From contig CAZIUI010000012.1 of NCBI GenBank assembly GCA_964542585.1, forward strand, positions 1-64,000: a DNA stretch of 64,000 bases, given 5' to 3'. The translations under genes and the position numbers were made by a program. Below, one piece after another: positions 38,101 through 46,995 of this stretch (within the stretch, counting starts at the first letter, position 1; each line of letters starts with the position of its first letter). The notes under the pieces are model-generated. The model had not been told where the DNA came from. It saw only the letters and a list, made by a program, of their open reading frames with translations, and did not search any database. The stretch is from CAYYUA01 sp964542585 (GTDB lineage Bacteria; Bacteroidota; Bacteroidia; CAILMK01; CAYYUA01).

Positions 38101-40130
38101 GTATCAAGCATTGCGGAAACCTTACCCTTATAAGGTACGCAATGATCCTGAGTATTTACTGACCAATTAACCTGACTTCCATTGACCACAAGGTATCCTT
38201 TTCGGATTTTCTTAAAGCTCGTCAATGAATCAACCTTAGCTGTGTAAATCACGTCATAAACACCGGGCTTGTCCAGCTTCGTTTTAAAAGAGTCGCCCTG
38301 CCCCTTTACAACTATGTTTGGTTTTTGTTGATGTTGAATTTTCCAGTGGTGGGTGTAGTTAAGGGCAGTAGGAACAGTATGCTGGAAAAGTTTAAAAGCT
38401 TCATTCCGGCAGTAGTGATTCGTATCAGGATTTGCTTTTGTTGTATCCAGACTTTGATTGAGGTTAAAATCAGGATCAGGTTTACTTACTGTTAGGGGGT
38501 TATCTTTACTACCAGTAGATACGGATTGTTGACACCCTTGCGAGGTAGAAACCTTAAGAGTCACCTTATAATTACCTGAGTCCTTGAAAGTAAACCTAGG
38601 ATTACGGACTCGGGCTTGTTTAATTAGCTTGTTTTTTTGATTATTCCAAATTAGCCAAGTGACGTAAAGGGAATCGTTCGTACAGAAAGAATCCTCAGGA
38701 AAATCCAAGTGAATAGGCTGGCCAACTGCATAAGTTTTAAAATCCAGGTCAATCTCAGATTTTAGCTCCCCTAACTGCAGGTATTCTTCTTGAAACATTG
38801 TATCCTTACAGCCATTTTTACTTTCACTAATTAGCCGGACGTCAAATTCGCCTTTTTGGTTAGCCCGAAAGGCAGCATTCTTCTTGTTACTACTAAAAAC
38901 GCTTTGACCATTACCATCAAAAACATCCCATTTGTAACGCGTCCCTTGCCCGCCAGAGTTTTGATTATTCAATTTTACATTGACTGGCACTGAGCAATTA
39001 CAAGCTGGTGTAACACTAAAACCTGCTTGAAAATCTTCTACGCTAATTGCTTTTTTAGCAGTGTTGGATTGTTTTACGCCATTTTTAAGATGATAAACCG
39101 TAACTTCATACATACCAGGTTTATCAGGACTTACAGATGCTGTCTTACCCTTCTTTGTGTAGGTTTTACCACCATTGCTAATTTCCCATTCATAGCTTCC
39201 GTTTTTAACAGGCTGATCTACAGCTAGTCGAGCCGTTTGGCCGGGGCATAGGATGGTATCTTTTATACTAAAGCCAAGTTGAACAGGTTTAACAACATCG
39301 ATCGGGGAGTCTAAGGTATCAGTATACTGGCAGCCATGATTATCGACATAGGTGAGGAAACCAGTGTATCGGCCAGGGGTTTGAAAATCAGCAATAGCAC
39401 TCGATGAATTGGCATCCTTGACTTTTGAAGCCTCTGGGAATTGCCACTGATAGCTGGTTAAGGTATCCTGCGTAGCAAGCTTACTAGTGGTTGTAAGGGG
39501 TGCCGTTCCGGTTGTTTTACTAAGATTGAGTTTAACTAAAGGCTTTGAGAAAATTTTGAAAAAGTCTTCAAAGGTTTTTGAAGCTGTGCAGCCTGCTGCA
39601 TTGGTAACCCTGACGGATATGGTTTTAGCACCTGATGATTGGAAATTGTAAGTAAGCCGTTTCCCTTTATGGGTAATCCTTTGATTGTCTACGATCCAAT
39701 CCACTTTTTGGGCTTTAACAGATGATGAGAGCGAAAAGGTAACATCAGTCGGGACCCCGCAAATTCTCTTATTATCCGTTTGTAACTTTAGATCTGAGGG
39801 ACGACTTTTTATTTGAACTAAGCCTGGTTTCTTTTTTGAGCAAATGAGATTACCCTGCTCTTTCACAAGGAGGGTTACATCCCTATTTTGCTTTTTCCGA
39901 TAAGCTCTGGAAAGGGTTTGGCGATCTTTGAAAGTGTCGGAACCTACTACCCAATGAGCTTTAGCAGATTTTGGCAGGTTTTGAGCTTTTAGATTAATTA
40001 TGTGAGGAGCACATTCCTTAGTATCGTTTGCTTTTATTTTTACCTGTTCACATTGAGGAAAGGCTACTTCCACAGAAAAACCAAATAAGAGAAAAAATAT
40101 AGCCGCGAGGGAAAGGCATTTCGTAATCAT
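35172..40130 (-). CDS. Giant PKD/FN3 surface protein with type B (gliding-type) T9SS sorting domain
   Basis: The product has 1652 residues. It has a signal peptide (LAAIFFLLFGFSVEVAF). Residues about 30-1150 are a series of PKD-like Ig domains, each about 80-100 residues with a single or paired Cys near its start. One keeps the full motif YRWDFGDG, and others show relatives such as YQWQFPEA and YKWDVFDG. Residues about 1160-1550 look like four FN3-like domains. The last 100 residues are a type B C-terminal domain (VYVPNAFTPNNDGLNDEFKV, FNRWGERVF, GWDGTDASGK, GTFIFKL), as in SprB-like gliding proteins, so it should be secreted by T9SS and held at the surface. A role in adhesion or motility is inferred. 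It stands alone. Confidence 0.92.
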   Translation of the reverse strand: MITKCLSLAAIFFLLFGFSVEVAFPQCEQVKIKANDTKECAPHIINLKAQNLPKSAKAHWVVGSDTFKDRQTLSRAYRKKQNRDVTLLVKEQGNLICSKKKPGLVQIKSRPSDLKLQTDNKRICGVPTDVTFSLSSSVKAQKVDWIVDNQRITHKGKRLTYNFQSSGAKTISVRVTNAAGCTASKTFEDFFKIFSKPLVKLNLSKTTGTAPLTTTSKLATQDTLTSYQWQFPEASKVKDANSSSAIADFQTPGRYTGFLTYVDNHGCQYTDTLDSPIDVVKPVQLGFSIKDTILCPGQTARLAVDQPVKNGSYEWEISNGGKTYTKKGKTASVSPDKPGMYEVTVYHLKNGVKQSNTAKKAISVEDFQAGFSVTPACNCSVPVNVKLNNQNSGGQGTRYKWDVFDGNGQSVFSSNKKNAAFRANQKGEFDVRLISESKNGCKDTMFQEEYLQLGELKSEIDLDFKTYAVGQPIHLDFPEDSFCTNDSLYVTWLIWNNQKNKLIKQARVRNPRFTFKDSGNYKVTLKVSTSQGCQQSVSTGSKDNPLTVSKPDPDFNLNQSLDTTKANPDTNHYCRNEAFKLFQHTVPTALNYTHHWKIQHQQKPNIVVKGQGDSFKTKLDKPGVYDVIYTAKVDSLTSFKKIRKGYLVVNGSQVNWSVNTQDHCVPYKGKVSAMLDTSWTHPSPTGGKRQTRWYRLDTSNFDLKKQKAFKADASIDKYGTYGVGLEITGPKGCTDRFKSENLLEVGVNADFQMPKQVCYGKTVSLTNNSYTTQAPANFTWDSKDGDAFMKKSKHQENQKFNFKDSGYYNISLTVIDSNQCKDTQTHKTYVERVFADFSSTDTFQHCAQAIVDFTANSSPNVDRYRWDFGDGHKKQTSKEAITKVYKENSGDSSSGFDVQMRAISENGCQKIIKKENFVTIVGPVIDFKVNKKEGCEPLKVDFDITGKNYQQAFASYGDKSNIDTAPDLDHVYQAEKAARKKNFKPFVLAKDQSGCYAVSELDQPITVYAKPEASYSLDTSNGCHPVDVNFRNNAEKAVKTHWTFSDTSVTFTRKGFQDTISHSFKQGAHDVKMIAETSDGCFDTIHHTDTIKSYSYPEVDFQLSREGICPGTTFNLKSKVNGKGHAIPEYQWKLERPDEIDTIQKQNLQGLTYEETGAYNVQLAVTNEKGCSNSLKKDEFIAIMDTVSNAPNLQFVTHQKAIRGDQEKLNIHWEASQQEAFEQYKVLAQQKEENAFRTINTIEESGQTTLTFKPNESHKGYRLMVEGQCGRTSDTSELHSPSSIQVESHALFTNSLSWTGYKGWAKVKAYEIQAAPEGGDFKAIDTVPGNQTSYRNEGLCRGDYHYQVVALHPGSAFKAWSNHAVKSPKYKRPEYKRPMLSTTVQNGALNTTWNHPTNWEPSSYSIQRKSKGNANWQKVGDGIKGNNWVDSSVSVNDAHYQYRISALNHCQEPSPEAGLSSSTLLSAKSQEDGIELVWESGAQWQKQIASYEIQLKQGKRQDFRTIETVTGDKTSYSDKASHQVSDTALIYRVKAHQSRGAVSVSNESSVIQHAKVYVPNAFTPNNDGLNDEFKVEGKALSNLDGEGFAKFELAIFNRWGERVFKTDDPTQGWDGTDASGKTLSQGTFIFKLNALSKQGESFAKKGKLTLIR

Positions 40131-40744
40131 AAGCGAGGGGATTTATTCCTTTTGATCAGGGGGGTATCAGAGGGGTTCGTGCTAACAGGTTATAAAAGAG
40201 GGCATATAACCTTTATCGAATATTTTCAGGATAGAAATACCTGAAAAGCGAGAAGCTTTGACAGTAAAGGGTGCTGCGAGTTTCCTTGCAATGTTCTTGT
40301 ACTATTCACCATCACTAGGTAAAACTCAGGAGTAAACAAAAGCTTGCGATTATTTAGCGAGGAGTAAAGAATTATGGAATCCATAAGCGAGGATTTTATC
40401 GATTAATTCATCGATTATTTATCTATTACACAAATTTAATGGATTTCCAGTTCCATGGAAAAAGATTTTTGAGCAAATAAGCAAAACTTTTTATAACTAT
40501 TTGATTTTCAAATTTTTATAAATTGTAAAAAGTTCTACCTAGAACAAAATACAGAAGAAGTTTAAAAAGATTGGCAGCTTTTTAATCGAAATTTTATCGA
40601 AATTTTAGTCGAAAGTCTATAGAGATCTGACTCCTCAGGAAACAAAAAAATGCCCCAGGGTAACAGCCCCGGGGCATGAATTAAAATGGTGCTTTGATAA
40701 TTTCAGTTATTAAGGCTGAAGGTACTCAAGGCTTAATTTTACAG
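40131..40744. other. AT-rich spacer with short repeats
   Basis: About 610 bases upstream of the giant minus-strand gene. No gene is supported. Repeated short words occur: AGCGAGG at about 40133, 40357 and 40389; two copies of ATCGATTA near 40397-40420; and three closely spaced TCGAAA units near 40585-40613. A terminator for the suc operon lies at 40644-40677. The promoter of the giant gene should lie here, but no exact TAnnTTTG was found in the right position. Confidence 0.4.
40644..40677 (-). terminator. Strong terminator of the sucA-sucB-lpdA operon
   Basis: On the minus strand, ATGCCCCGGGG pairs with CCCTGGGGCAT (one unpaired T) across a short loop and is followed by seven Ts. It lies about 70 bases after the stop codon of the DUF4920 gene. 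Confidence 0.87.
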
Positions 40745-41221
40745 TCAATTATCCTGAAGAATTTTTACGCCATAGGCTTTAAATGCCAATCGCGTTGCAG
40801 GCTCTGTTATCTCTTCAACCTCTTCTTTTGATTTACCTTCATCCCTGGCATAATGGCGTCTCACTTTTGCAGAAACAGTATCCTGGTACAGCCGTCCTTT
40901 CATGGCAACTGAATTACCAGAAAGATCCTTCGGAACAAAAAAACCATAATCCTTGAAAGTTACTCGCATTGTTTCCCCATTCTGCCGTTTCATTTTCATC
41001 CAGCAACCTTTTTTCTGGCAAACGGCCTGAACCTTTCCTTTCACCTTTGTTTCCATGGGCAACTTTTCATCTACCTCTTCCATCTCTTTCAAAAGTTGTT
41101 TTAAACTTAAGGCTCCATCCGCTTCTATCTCATTCCCATAGTGCACTTTTTCGTATTTCTTCTGGGCTTCAGCTATTGATACTGAAAAAACTAAAACCAT
41201 CAATCCAATAAATAGTCTCAT
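40745..41221 (-). CDS. DUF4920 protein, exported, last gene of the suc operon
   Basis: The product has 158 residues when started at ATG 41221 (MRLFIGLMVLVFSVSIAEA), which has the purine-rich site AAAAAAAGG just upstream. A longer frame to 41257 overlaps lpdA by 23 bases and is less likely. The signal peptide ends near AEAQ. The mature part matches DUF4920: HYGNEIEADGALSLKQLL, the core VKGKVQAVCQKKGCWMKMK with the C-x(5)-C-W motif (Cys pair likely to bind metal or form a disulfide), and VTFKDYGFFVPKDLSGNSV. The family is found in Bacteroidota and is of unknown function. It follows lpdA directly and ends before the operon terminator. Confidence 0.85.
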   Translation of the reverse strand: MRLFIGLMVLVFSVSIAEAQKKYEKVHYGNEIEADGALSLKQLLKEMEEVDEKLPMETKVKGKVQAVCQKKGCWMKMKRQNGETMRVTFKDYGFFVPKDLSGNSVAMKGRLYQDTVSAKVRRHYARDEGKSKEEVEEITEPATRLAFKAYGVKILQDN

Positions 41222-41234
41222 AACTAACCTTTTT

Positions 41235-42638
41235 TTAAATGTGAATTGCTCGATCATCAGTAGCGGCCATACAGGCCTCTTTCATAGCTTCCGTAAAAGT
41301 GGGATGTGCATAGGTCATCCGCGCAATATCTTCAGCTGACGCGTGATATTCCATCGCTATCACCCCTTCCCCTATCATATCCGAAGCCCGCGGTCCTATC
41401 ATGTGAACCCCAAGGATTTCGTCAGTGCTTTCATCCGCTAATACCTTGACCTCCCCTTCGGGATCATTGCTAGCACGAGCGCGACCAGAGGCTCTATAAG
41501 GGAAACTACCGCTCTTGTAAGCTATGCCTTTTTCTTTAAGCTCATGTTCTTTGTAACCTACGGATGCCACCTCTGGCCAAGTATAGATAACTTCTGGTAT
41601 GAGCTTGTAATTAACATGTGGCTGCTCACCATTTATGACTTCCGCTACAAATGATCCTTCCTCTTCAGCTTTATGAGCAAGCATAGGGCCAGCTATAACA
41701 TCTCCTATTGCATAAATACCGGTAACTGAGGTTTCCAGGTTCTCATTGACCGTGACTTTACCTTGCTCATCAGGGGTAATACCAATATTCTCCAACCCAA
41801 GGTTTTGCGTGTAAGCCTTACGCCCAGTCGCCATCAGGCAATAATCCCCTTCGTAGGTTTGTTGCTCTCCATTTTTATCGGTAGCTGTAACTGTAACCTT
41901 ATCACCATGGTTTTGAACATCGGTGACCTTAATATTAAGGTTTAGCTTCATGCCTTGTTTTTTGAGGACTTTTTTCAGCTCTTTTCCCAGACTTTTTTCC
42001 ATAGCCGGTATGACGCTATCAGCATATTCAAGCACATCTACTCGGGTTCCTAACCTGTTGTACACAGATCCCATTTCTAGACCTATATACCCTCCTCCAA
42101 TCACTATCATTCGGTCGGGAATTTCCGATAGTTCCAATACTTCTGTTGAGGATATGATTCGTTTTTTATCGATCTCCATACCCGGCAAAGCAGAAGGTTT
42201 TGAACCCGTAGCTATCACGGTTTGCTTCGTACTTAAGGTTTCAACATGCCCATCAGAGCTATTCACCTTTATTGTCGAAGAGTCCTGGAAGCTACCAACG
42301 CCAGTGTAAACATCGATTTTGTTTTTATTCATCAAGAAGCTGATGCCATCGCAAGTTTGCTTCACAACCTTACGCTTCCGTTCGATCATCTGCTTAAAGT
42401 CAATTCCCTTATCTTCTACATGAATACCATGCTCGGGAAATTCATGAATAGCATCGTAGTATAAATGACTAGAATCCAAAAGGGCTTTAGATGGTATGCA
42501 GCCTACGTTCAAACAGGTACCTCCCAAAGTATTGTATTTCTCAACAATAGCTACTTTAAAACCTAATTGAGCTGCCCTTATGGCGGAGTAATAGCCACCT
42601 GGACCAGAACCAATCACTGTCACATCATATTGTGCCAT
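41235..42638 (-). CDS. lpdA: Dihydrolipoyl dehydrogenase (E3)
   Basis: E3 (EC 1.8.1.4) re-oxidises the dihydrolipoamide of the 2-oxoacid dehydrogenase complexes, passing electrons through FAD to NAD+. The product has 467 residues, the usual size. The FAD site is VIGSGPGGYYSA. The redox disulfide is Cys42/Cys47 in GGTCLNVGCIPSKALL. The NAD-binding motif is VIGGGYIGLEMGSVY. The catalytic His445-Glu450 pair is in AHPTFTEAMKE at the C-terminus, where it acts across the dimer. It follows sucB by 43 bases. A shared role in the pyruvate or glycine cleavage complex is possible, since no other lpd is in view. Confidence 0.97.
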   Translation of the reverse strand: MAQYDVTVIGSGPGGYYSAIRAAQLGFKVAIVEKYNTLGGTCLNVGCIPSKALLDSSHLYYDAIHEFPEHGIHVEDKGIDFKQMIERKRKVVKQTCDGISFLMNKNKIDVYTGVGSFQDSSTIKVNSSDGHVETLSTKQTVIATGSKPSALPGMEIDKKRIISSTEVLELSEIPDRMIVIGGGYIGLEMGSVYNRLGTRVDVLEYADSVIPAMEKSLGKELKKVLKKQGMKLNLNIKVTDVQNHGDKVTVTATDKNGEQQTYEGDYCLMATGRKAYTQNLGLENIGITPDEQGKVTVNENLETSVTGIYAIGDVIAGPMLAHKAEEEGSFVAEVINGEQPHVNYKLIPEVIYTWPEVASVGYKEHELKEKGIAYKSGSFPYRASGRARASNDPEGEVKVLADESTDEILGVHMIGPRASDMIGEGVIAMEYHASAEDIARMTYAHPTFTEAMKEACMAATDDRAIHI

Positions 42639-42681
42639 GGAGTGTTATATCTTCAAATATTTAATTAAAACAGACAACTTT

Positions 42682-43983
42682 TTAAACACCGAGTAAAAGA
42701 CGACTAGGATCTTCTGTAAGTTCCTTGATCCTATAAAGGAAACTTACAGATTCTTTACCATCTACAAGGCGATGATCATAAGACAAGGCTATGTACATAA
42801 TTGGCCTTATTTCCACCTGCCCATTAATAGCAACAGGGCGCTCGACAATATTGTGCATTCCCAGAATAGCTGACTGAGGGGAATTCAAAATCGGAGTGGA
42901 CAGCATCGATCCAAAAACACCTCCGTTGGTAATGGTAAAAGTACCACCTTGCATTTCGTCAATGCTGATCTGATTATCCCTGGCCTTCCTACCATAGTAA
43001 ATCACCGATTTCTCGATTTCACTAAAGCTCATAGCTTCAGCATTCCTGATGTTTGGAACTACCAATCCCCGTGGGGTAGATACAGCTATGCCGAGGTCTA
43101 CATAGTTGTGATATTGAATGGTTTGATCCTCTTCCAGGATTTTGGCATTCACTTCCGGAAATTCCTTTATAGCCTCACAAACTGCCTTAGCAAAGAAAGA
43201 CATAAAACCAAGGTTCACATCAAATTTTTCTTTGAAGGCATCTTTGTACTGCTTACGGATGGCCATCAGATTACTCATATCCACCTCATTAAAGGTGGTG
43301 AGCATGGCTGTTTCGTTCTTAGCGGAGACCAGCTTTTTAGCAATAGTCTTCCGCAAATTGCTCATGCGCTCAGTTTGCACTTCCCGGGCGCCTCCACTTA
43401 ATTGGGGCTCAGGTGGAGCTTCGGGCTCAGCTGCTGCCTTAGGCTGTTCTTGTTTTTCCTCTTGTTTTGGCTCTTCCGGTGTCTGAGGCTTCTCCGATTC
43501 TTTTTCTTGTACAGCCTTTTGAGCATCTGCCTTTGTTATACGGCCATCCTTACCAGTACCTTGAACATTTTCGGGTTTGACCCCGCTTTCATCAAGGATT
43601 TTTTTAGCCGCAGGTGAAGGCTCTTGACTTGCATAAGTTTGGCTTTCGGCAGGACCAGGTTCAGGGGAAGGCGCTGTTTTATCTGAAGCTTCATCAGCTG
43701 TGCCGGATGATTTCTCTTTTGAACTATCATCACCAATAGCAGGCGCTCCTTCGGGATCTACCGTACCTACTTTATCACCCACTGCTACCGTATCGCCCTC
43801 ACTGACGGACCGATGTAAGGTTCCGGCCTCCTCCGCTGTAAGCTCAAAAGTGGCTTTATCGGATTCAATTTCACATACGACTTCATCCATCTCCACATAG
43901 GCACCCTCCTCTTTGGTCCAGCTTGAAATGGTGACCTCAGTTACCGATTCACCAATATTTGGTACTGTAATATCAACAGCCAT
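42682..43983 (-). CDS. sucB: Dihydrolipoyllysine-residue succinyltransferase (E2 of 2-oxoglutarate dehydrogenase)
   Basis: E2 (EC 2.3.1.61) moves the succinyl group from E1 to coenzyme A. The product has 433 residues. The lipoyl domain is at 1-80, with the lipoylated Lys43 in EIESDKATFEL. A long linker rich in Glu, Pro and Ala (about 85-205) surrounds a peripheral-subunit-binding domain (AAKKILDESGVKPENVQGTG, about 125-165). The catalytic domain runs from about 205 to the end and holds the active-site His404 and Asp408 in SYDHRLVDG. It lies between sucA (21-base spacing) and lpdA. Confidence 0.97.
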   Translation of the reverse strand: MAVDITVPNIGESVTEVTISSWTKEEGAYVEMDEVVCEIESDKATFELTAEEAGTLHRSVSEGDTVAVGDKVGTVDPEGAPAIGDDSSKEKSSGTADEASDKTAPSPEPGPAESQTYASQEPSPAAKKILDESGVKPENVQGTGKDGRITKADAQKAVQEKESEKPQTPEEPKQEEKQEQPKAAAEPEAPPEPQLSGGAREVQTERMSNLRKTIAKKLVSAKNETAMLTTFNEVDMSNLMAIRKQYKDAFKEKFDVNLGFMSFFAKAVCEAIKEFPEVNAKILEEDQTIQYHNYVDLGIAVSTPRGLVVPNIRNAEAMSFSEIEKSVIYYGRKARDNQISIDEMQGGTFTITNGGVFGSMLSTPILNSPQSAILGMHNIVERPVAINGQVEIRPIMYIALSYDHRLVDGKESVSFLYRIKELTEDPSRLLLGV

Positions 43984-44004
43984 GGTAGGGGTTGTATTTT
44001 GAGG

Positions 44005-46743
44005 TTATTGAGTTGAATTTATATCCATTGCTTCATCCAGTATAGCTTGCTGTTCGCGCTTATGTACCGTATGGTATCCTGTAGCGGGAGAGGCGCTGGC
44101 TTTTCTTGAAATAAGGTTTAATCGTTTCATATTTTCATCCCAACGTAATAAATAAGTCCAGGAGCCCATATTTTTTGGTTCTTCCTGAACCCAATAAAAA
44201 TCCGCGTTGGTATACCGCTCGTAAACAGCCTTTAACTGATCTTCTGGCATCGGATGAAGCTGCTCCAATCGGACAATAGCAATGTCTTGGATAGCATTGG
44301 CTTCCTTTTCTGCTAGGAGGTCATAGTAAACCTTACCAGAACATAGCAAAACTTTCCGCGCTTTTTCAGGGTTTCGGGCAAAATTTTCATCGTCTATTAC
44401 TTCCCTGAATTTACCATCTGTAAATGCCGAAAGCGGGGATACACAGCGGGAATGGCGCAATAAAGACTTTGGGGTCATCACCACCATTGGCTTACGGAAA
44501 TCCCAGGTTAGTTGTCGCCTTAGCGCATGAAAAAAATTAGCAGGAGTTGTAAAATTACCCACCACCATGTTTTCTTCAGCAGAAAGCTGTAAGAAGCGTT
44601 CCAAGCGAGCATTTGAGTGTTCAGGCCCTTGCCCCTCATAGCCATGCGGTAAGAACATCACCAAGCCGTTCATTTTTTGCCATTTGCTTTCGCCGGGTGC
44701 TATAAACTGATCTATTACGGTTTGAGCGCCATTATTAAAATCTCCGAACTGGGCTTCCCAAATCGTTAAAGTGTATGGATGGGATAAAGCATAACCATAT
44801 TCAAACCCTAGCGCAGCATTTTCTGAGAGCAGGCTATTATAGACCCGAAGCCGGCTTTTAGCATCGTTTAAATGGTTAAGGCTATGATAGGGCGTATCAT
44901 CATTAGCATCGTAGATTATAGAATGTCGGTGGGCAAACGTTCCTCTTATGGTGTCTTGTCCACTTAACCTAACATCCCGGCCTTCCAGAAGAAGGGTGCC
45001 ATAGGCTGTGAGTTCACCCATTGCCCAATCAAACCAACCTTGCTCCCAGGCTCGTTGGCGCTTTTGTAATTCTTTTTGAATTTGTTTGATGGGTGAAAAA
45101 CCGTCTGGAATACTGGCAAGAGCGTGAGCAACCTTTTCTAATGCTTCCTTCGATACGTTTGTATCCGGTGAACTTTTGAAGTCTTCGGGTTTAGCAGTCC
45201 TTAACTTCCGCCATTCCTCATCTGGTTGCTGATATTCATATTCTAATGGCTGTTGGCGAACCATGTTTAAGCGGTCCTGGAGCTTCTGTTTAAAGTCCCG
45301 CTTAAGTTCTTTGGCCATTTCAGCTTCTATATCCCCTTCATCTATCAGTTGCTTACTGTATATTTCCCTGGGATCCGGGTGATTGGCAATGGTCTGGTAA
45401 AGGGTGGGATGGGTGATTTTCGGATCGTCTCCCTCATTATGCCCATGCTTCCGGTAACAGACCATATCTATGAAAATATCGTGATGGAAGCGCTGACGAA
45501 ACTCAATAGCAAGTTTTGTGGCGTAAACAACGGCTTCGGCATCGTCTCCATTGACGTGGATAATGGGTGTATCCAGAATTTTACCAACGCTGGTAGAATA
45601 GTCAGATGAGCGTCCCTGGTCAAAATCGGTTGTAAAACCCAACTGGTTATTGATGACAAAGTGGATGGTTCCTCCTGTAAAGTACCCATCCAACTGGGAC
45701 ATTTGCATGGTTTCGTAAACAACACCTTGTCCCGCTAAAGCGGCATCTCCATGAAAAAGTACAGGAAGTACTTGATCACGCTTTTCATCATAAAGCACGT
45801 CTCCTTTGCCTCTCGCATAGCCCTCAACAATTGGATCTACTGCCTCAAGATGAGAGGGGTTAGGCGTTAATTTAAGGTAAACCTCTTGACCATTATCAGC
45901 TTCAACCTTGGAACTAAAACCTAAGTGGTACTTAACATCACCATCCCCCATGCTTAAATCGGGCTCGACCTCCCCTTCAAACTCACTAAAAATATAGTCG
46001 TAGGTTTTTCCAAGGATATTGGCCAGCACATTCAAACGGCCACGATGAGCCATGCCAATTACTACTTCCTTTACACCATCACGAGCACCATCATTTATGA
46101 TAGCATTAAGTGCTGGAATGGCATTTTCGCCCCCTTCTAGTGAAAAACGTTTTTGCCCAATGTATTTGGTATGCAGAAAATTCTCAAAAACGGAAGCCTC
46201 GTTTAATTTATTAAGGATTTGTTTTTTCTCACTAACGCTGAATTGATAATCCGGAAATTGATTTTCAAACTTGTCTTTAACCCAATTTTGAATATCTCCT
46301 CGCCTAATGTGCTTGTATTCTACACCGACATTCCCGGTATAGATTTTCTGAAGTTGTTGGATGACCTGACGGAGGGTAGCTTGCTGGAGGCCTATCTCAT
46401 CGCCAACTGACACCGGCTGACCTAAATCTGATTCCTGTATCCCATGATCATCAAGAGAAAGCAGAGCGTGGCGATCTTTTCTTTCTCGTATGGGATTGGT
46501 TGTCGAAAGTAAATGACCTCTTCTACGGTAATCTTCAATTAACTGATAAGCTTTTAGCTCAAGGCTAAGTTTTGCTTTTGATAGCCCCTCATTTTCAGTG
46601 ATACCATTCCCGGATTGGCTCAAAGCAAAATCAAAGCCCTCAAAAAACTGCTTCCAGCTTTCTTCAATAGAATCCGGGTTTTTTTGGTACGACTTGTAAA
46701 GCCCTTCCAGGTAGGTACTATCTGCGCTGTTAGCAAGGGTCAT
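44005..46743 (-). CDS. sucA: 2-Oxoglutarate dehydrogenase E1 component
   Basis: E1 (EC 1.2.4.2) decarboxylates 2-oxoglutarate with thiamine diphosphate and loads succinyl onto the lipoyl arm of E2, in the TCA cycle. The product has 912 residues, near the usual 930. The N-terminal tail (YLEGLYKSYQKNPDSIEESW) is the E2-binding start found in bacterial E1o. Thiamine-diphosphate motifs are IGMAHRGRLNVLANI, GDAALAGQGVVYE and NNQLGFTT. The second half has the transketolase-like region WEAQFGDFNNGAQTVIDQF and HGYEGQGPEHSNARLERFLQ. It is first in a sucA-sucB-lpdA-DUF4920 operon, divergent from porU2. Confidence 0.98.
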   Translation of the reverse strand: MTLANSADSTYLEGLYKSYQKNPDSIEESWKQFFEGFDFALSQSGNGITENEGLSKAKLSLELKAYQLIEDYRRRGHLLSTTNPIRERKDRHALLSLDDHGIQESDLGQPVSVGDEIGLQQATLRQVIQQLQKIYTGNVGVEYKHIRRGDIQNWVKDKFENQFPDYQFSVSEKKQILNKLNEASVFENFLHTKYIGQKRFSLEGGENAIPALNAIINDGARDGVKEVVIGMAHRGRLNVLANILGKTYDYIFSEFEGEVEPDLSMGDGDVKYHLGFSSKVEADNGQEVYLKLTPNPSHLEAVDPIVEGYARGKGDVLYDEKRDQVLPVLFHGDAALAGQGVVYETMQMSQLDGYFTGGTIHFVINNQLGFTTDFDQGRSSDYSTSVGKILDTPIIHVNGDDAEAVVYATKLAIEFRQRFHHDIFIDMVCYRKHGHNEGDDPKITHPTLYQTIANHPDPREIYSKQLIDEGDIEAEMAKELKRDFKQKLQDRLNMVRQQPLEYEYQQPDEEWRKLRTAKPEDFKSSPDTNVSKEALEKVAHALASIPDGFSPIKQIQKELQKRQRAWEQGWFDWAMGELTAYGTLLLEGRDVRLSGQDTIRGTFAHRHSIIYDANDDTPYHSLNHLNDAKSRLRVYNSLLSENAALGFEYGYALSHPYTLTIWEAQFGDFNNGAQTVIDQFIAPGESKWQKMNGLVMFLPHGYEGQGPEHSNARLERFLQLSAEENMVVGNFTTPANFFHALRRQLTWDFRKPMVVMTPKSLLRHSRCVSPLSAFTDGKFREVIDDENFARNPEKARKVLLCSGKVYYDLLAEKEANAIQDIAIVRLEQLHPMPEDQLKAVYERYTNADFYWVQEEPKNMGSWTYLLRWDENMKRLNLISRKASASPATGYHTVHKREQQAILDEAMDINSTQ

Positions 46744-46785
46744 CAGGTAATTAAAATTTTCTAGTGTTTTTCGGCTCTAAAGTTG

Positions 46786-46793
46786 CAAAATTA
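46786..46793 (-). promoter_or_regulatory. Promoter -7 element for sucA
   Basis: On the minus strand, TAATTTTG matches TAnnTTTG and lies 43 bases before the sucA ATG. No good -33 element is seen. It stands about 115 bases from the divergent porU2 promoter element. Confidence 0.4.
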
Positions 46794-46909
46794 AGGATTA
46801 AAAAACTTTCTTAGACTGGCTTGAAGCATCTTTAAAGTATAAATGGTAAATTTTAAACATAAGTAACAAATAAGACCTTTGTCAAATATTAACTTACTGT
46901 AGCCAATAT

Positions 46910-46917
46910 TACTTTTG
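46910..46917 (+). promoter_or_regulatory. Promoter -7 element for porU2
   Basis: TACTTTTG matches TAnnTTTG and lies about 80 bases before the ATG at 46996. A TTTG at 46878-46881 is about 28 bases upstream, which is too far for the standard spacing. Confidence 0.4.
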
Positions 46918-46995
46918 GAATCTAAACTTAAACCTTTCTGTTTTAAAATATTCCGAAGAGCCCTCATTATGAAGATAAGTTAAAAATCCCTCATT

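Noticed and set aside
40355..40615. Short repeats (AGCGAGG, ATCGATTA, TCGAAA) as a CRISPR or origin-like array
   Set aside because: The units are short, unevenly spaced and lie in a strongly AT-rich stretch. There are no spacers of constant length and no DnaA-box set.
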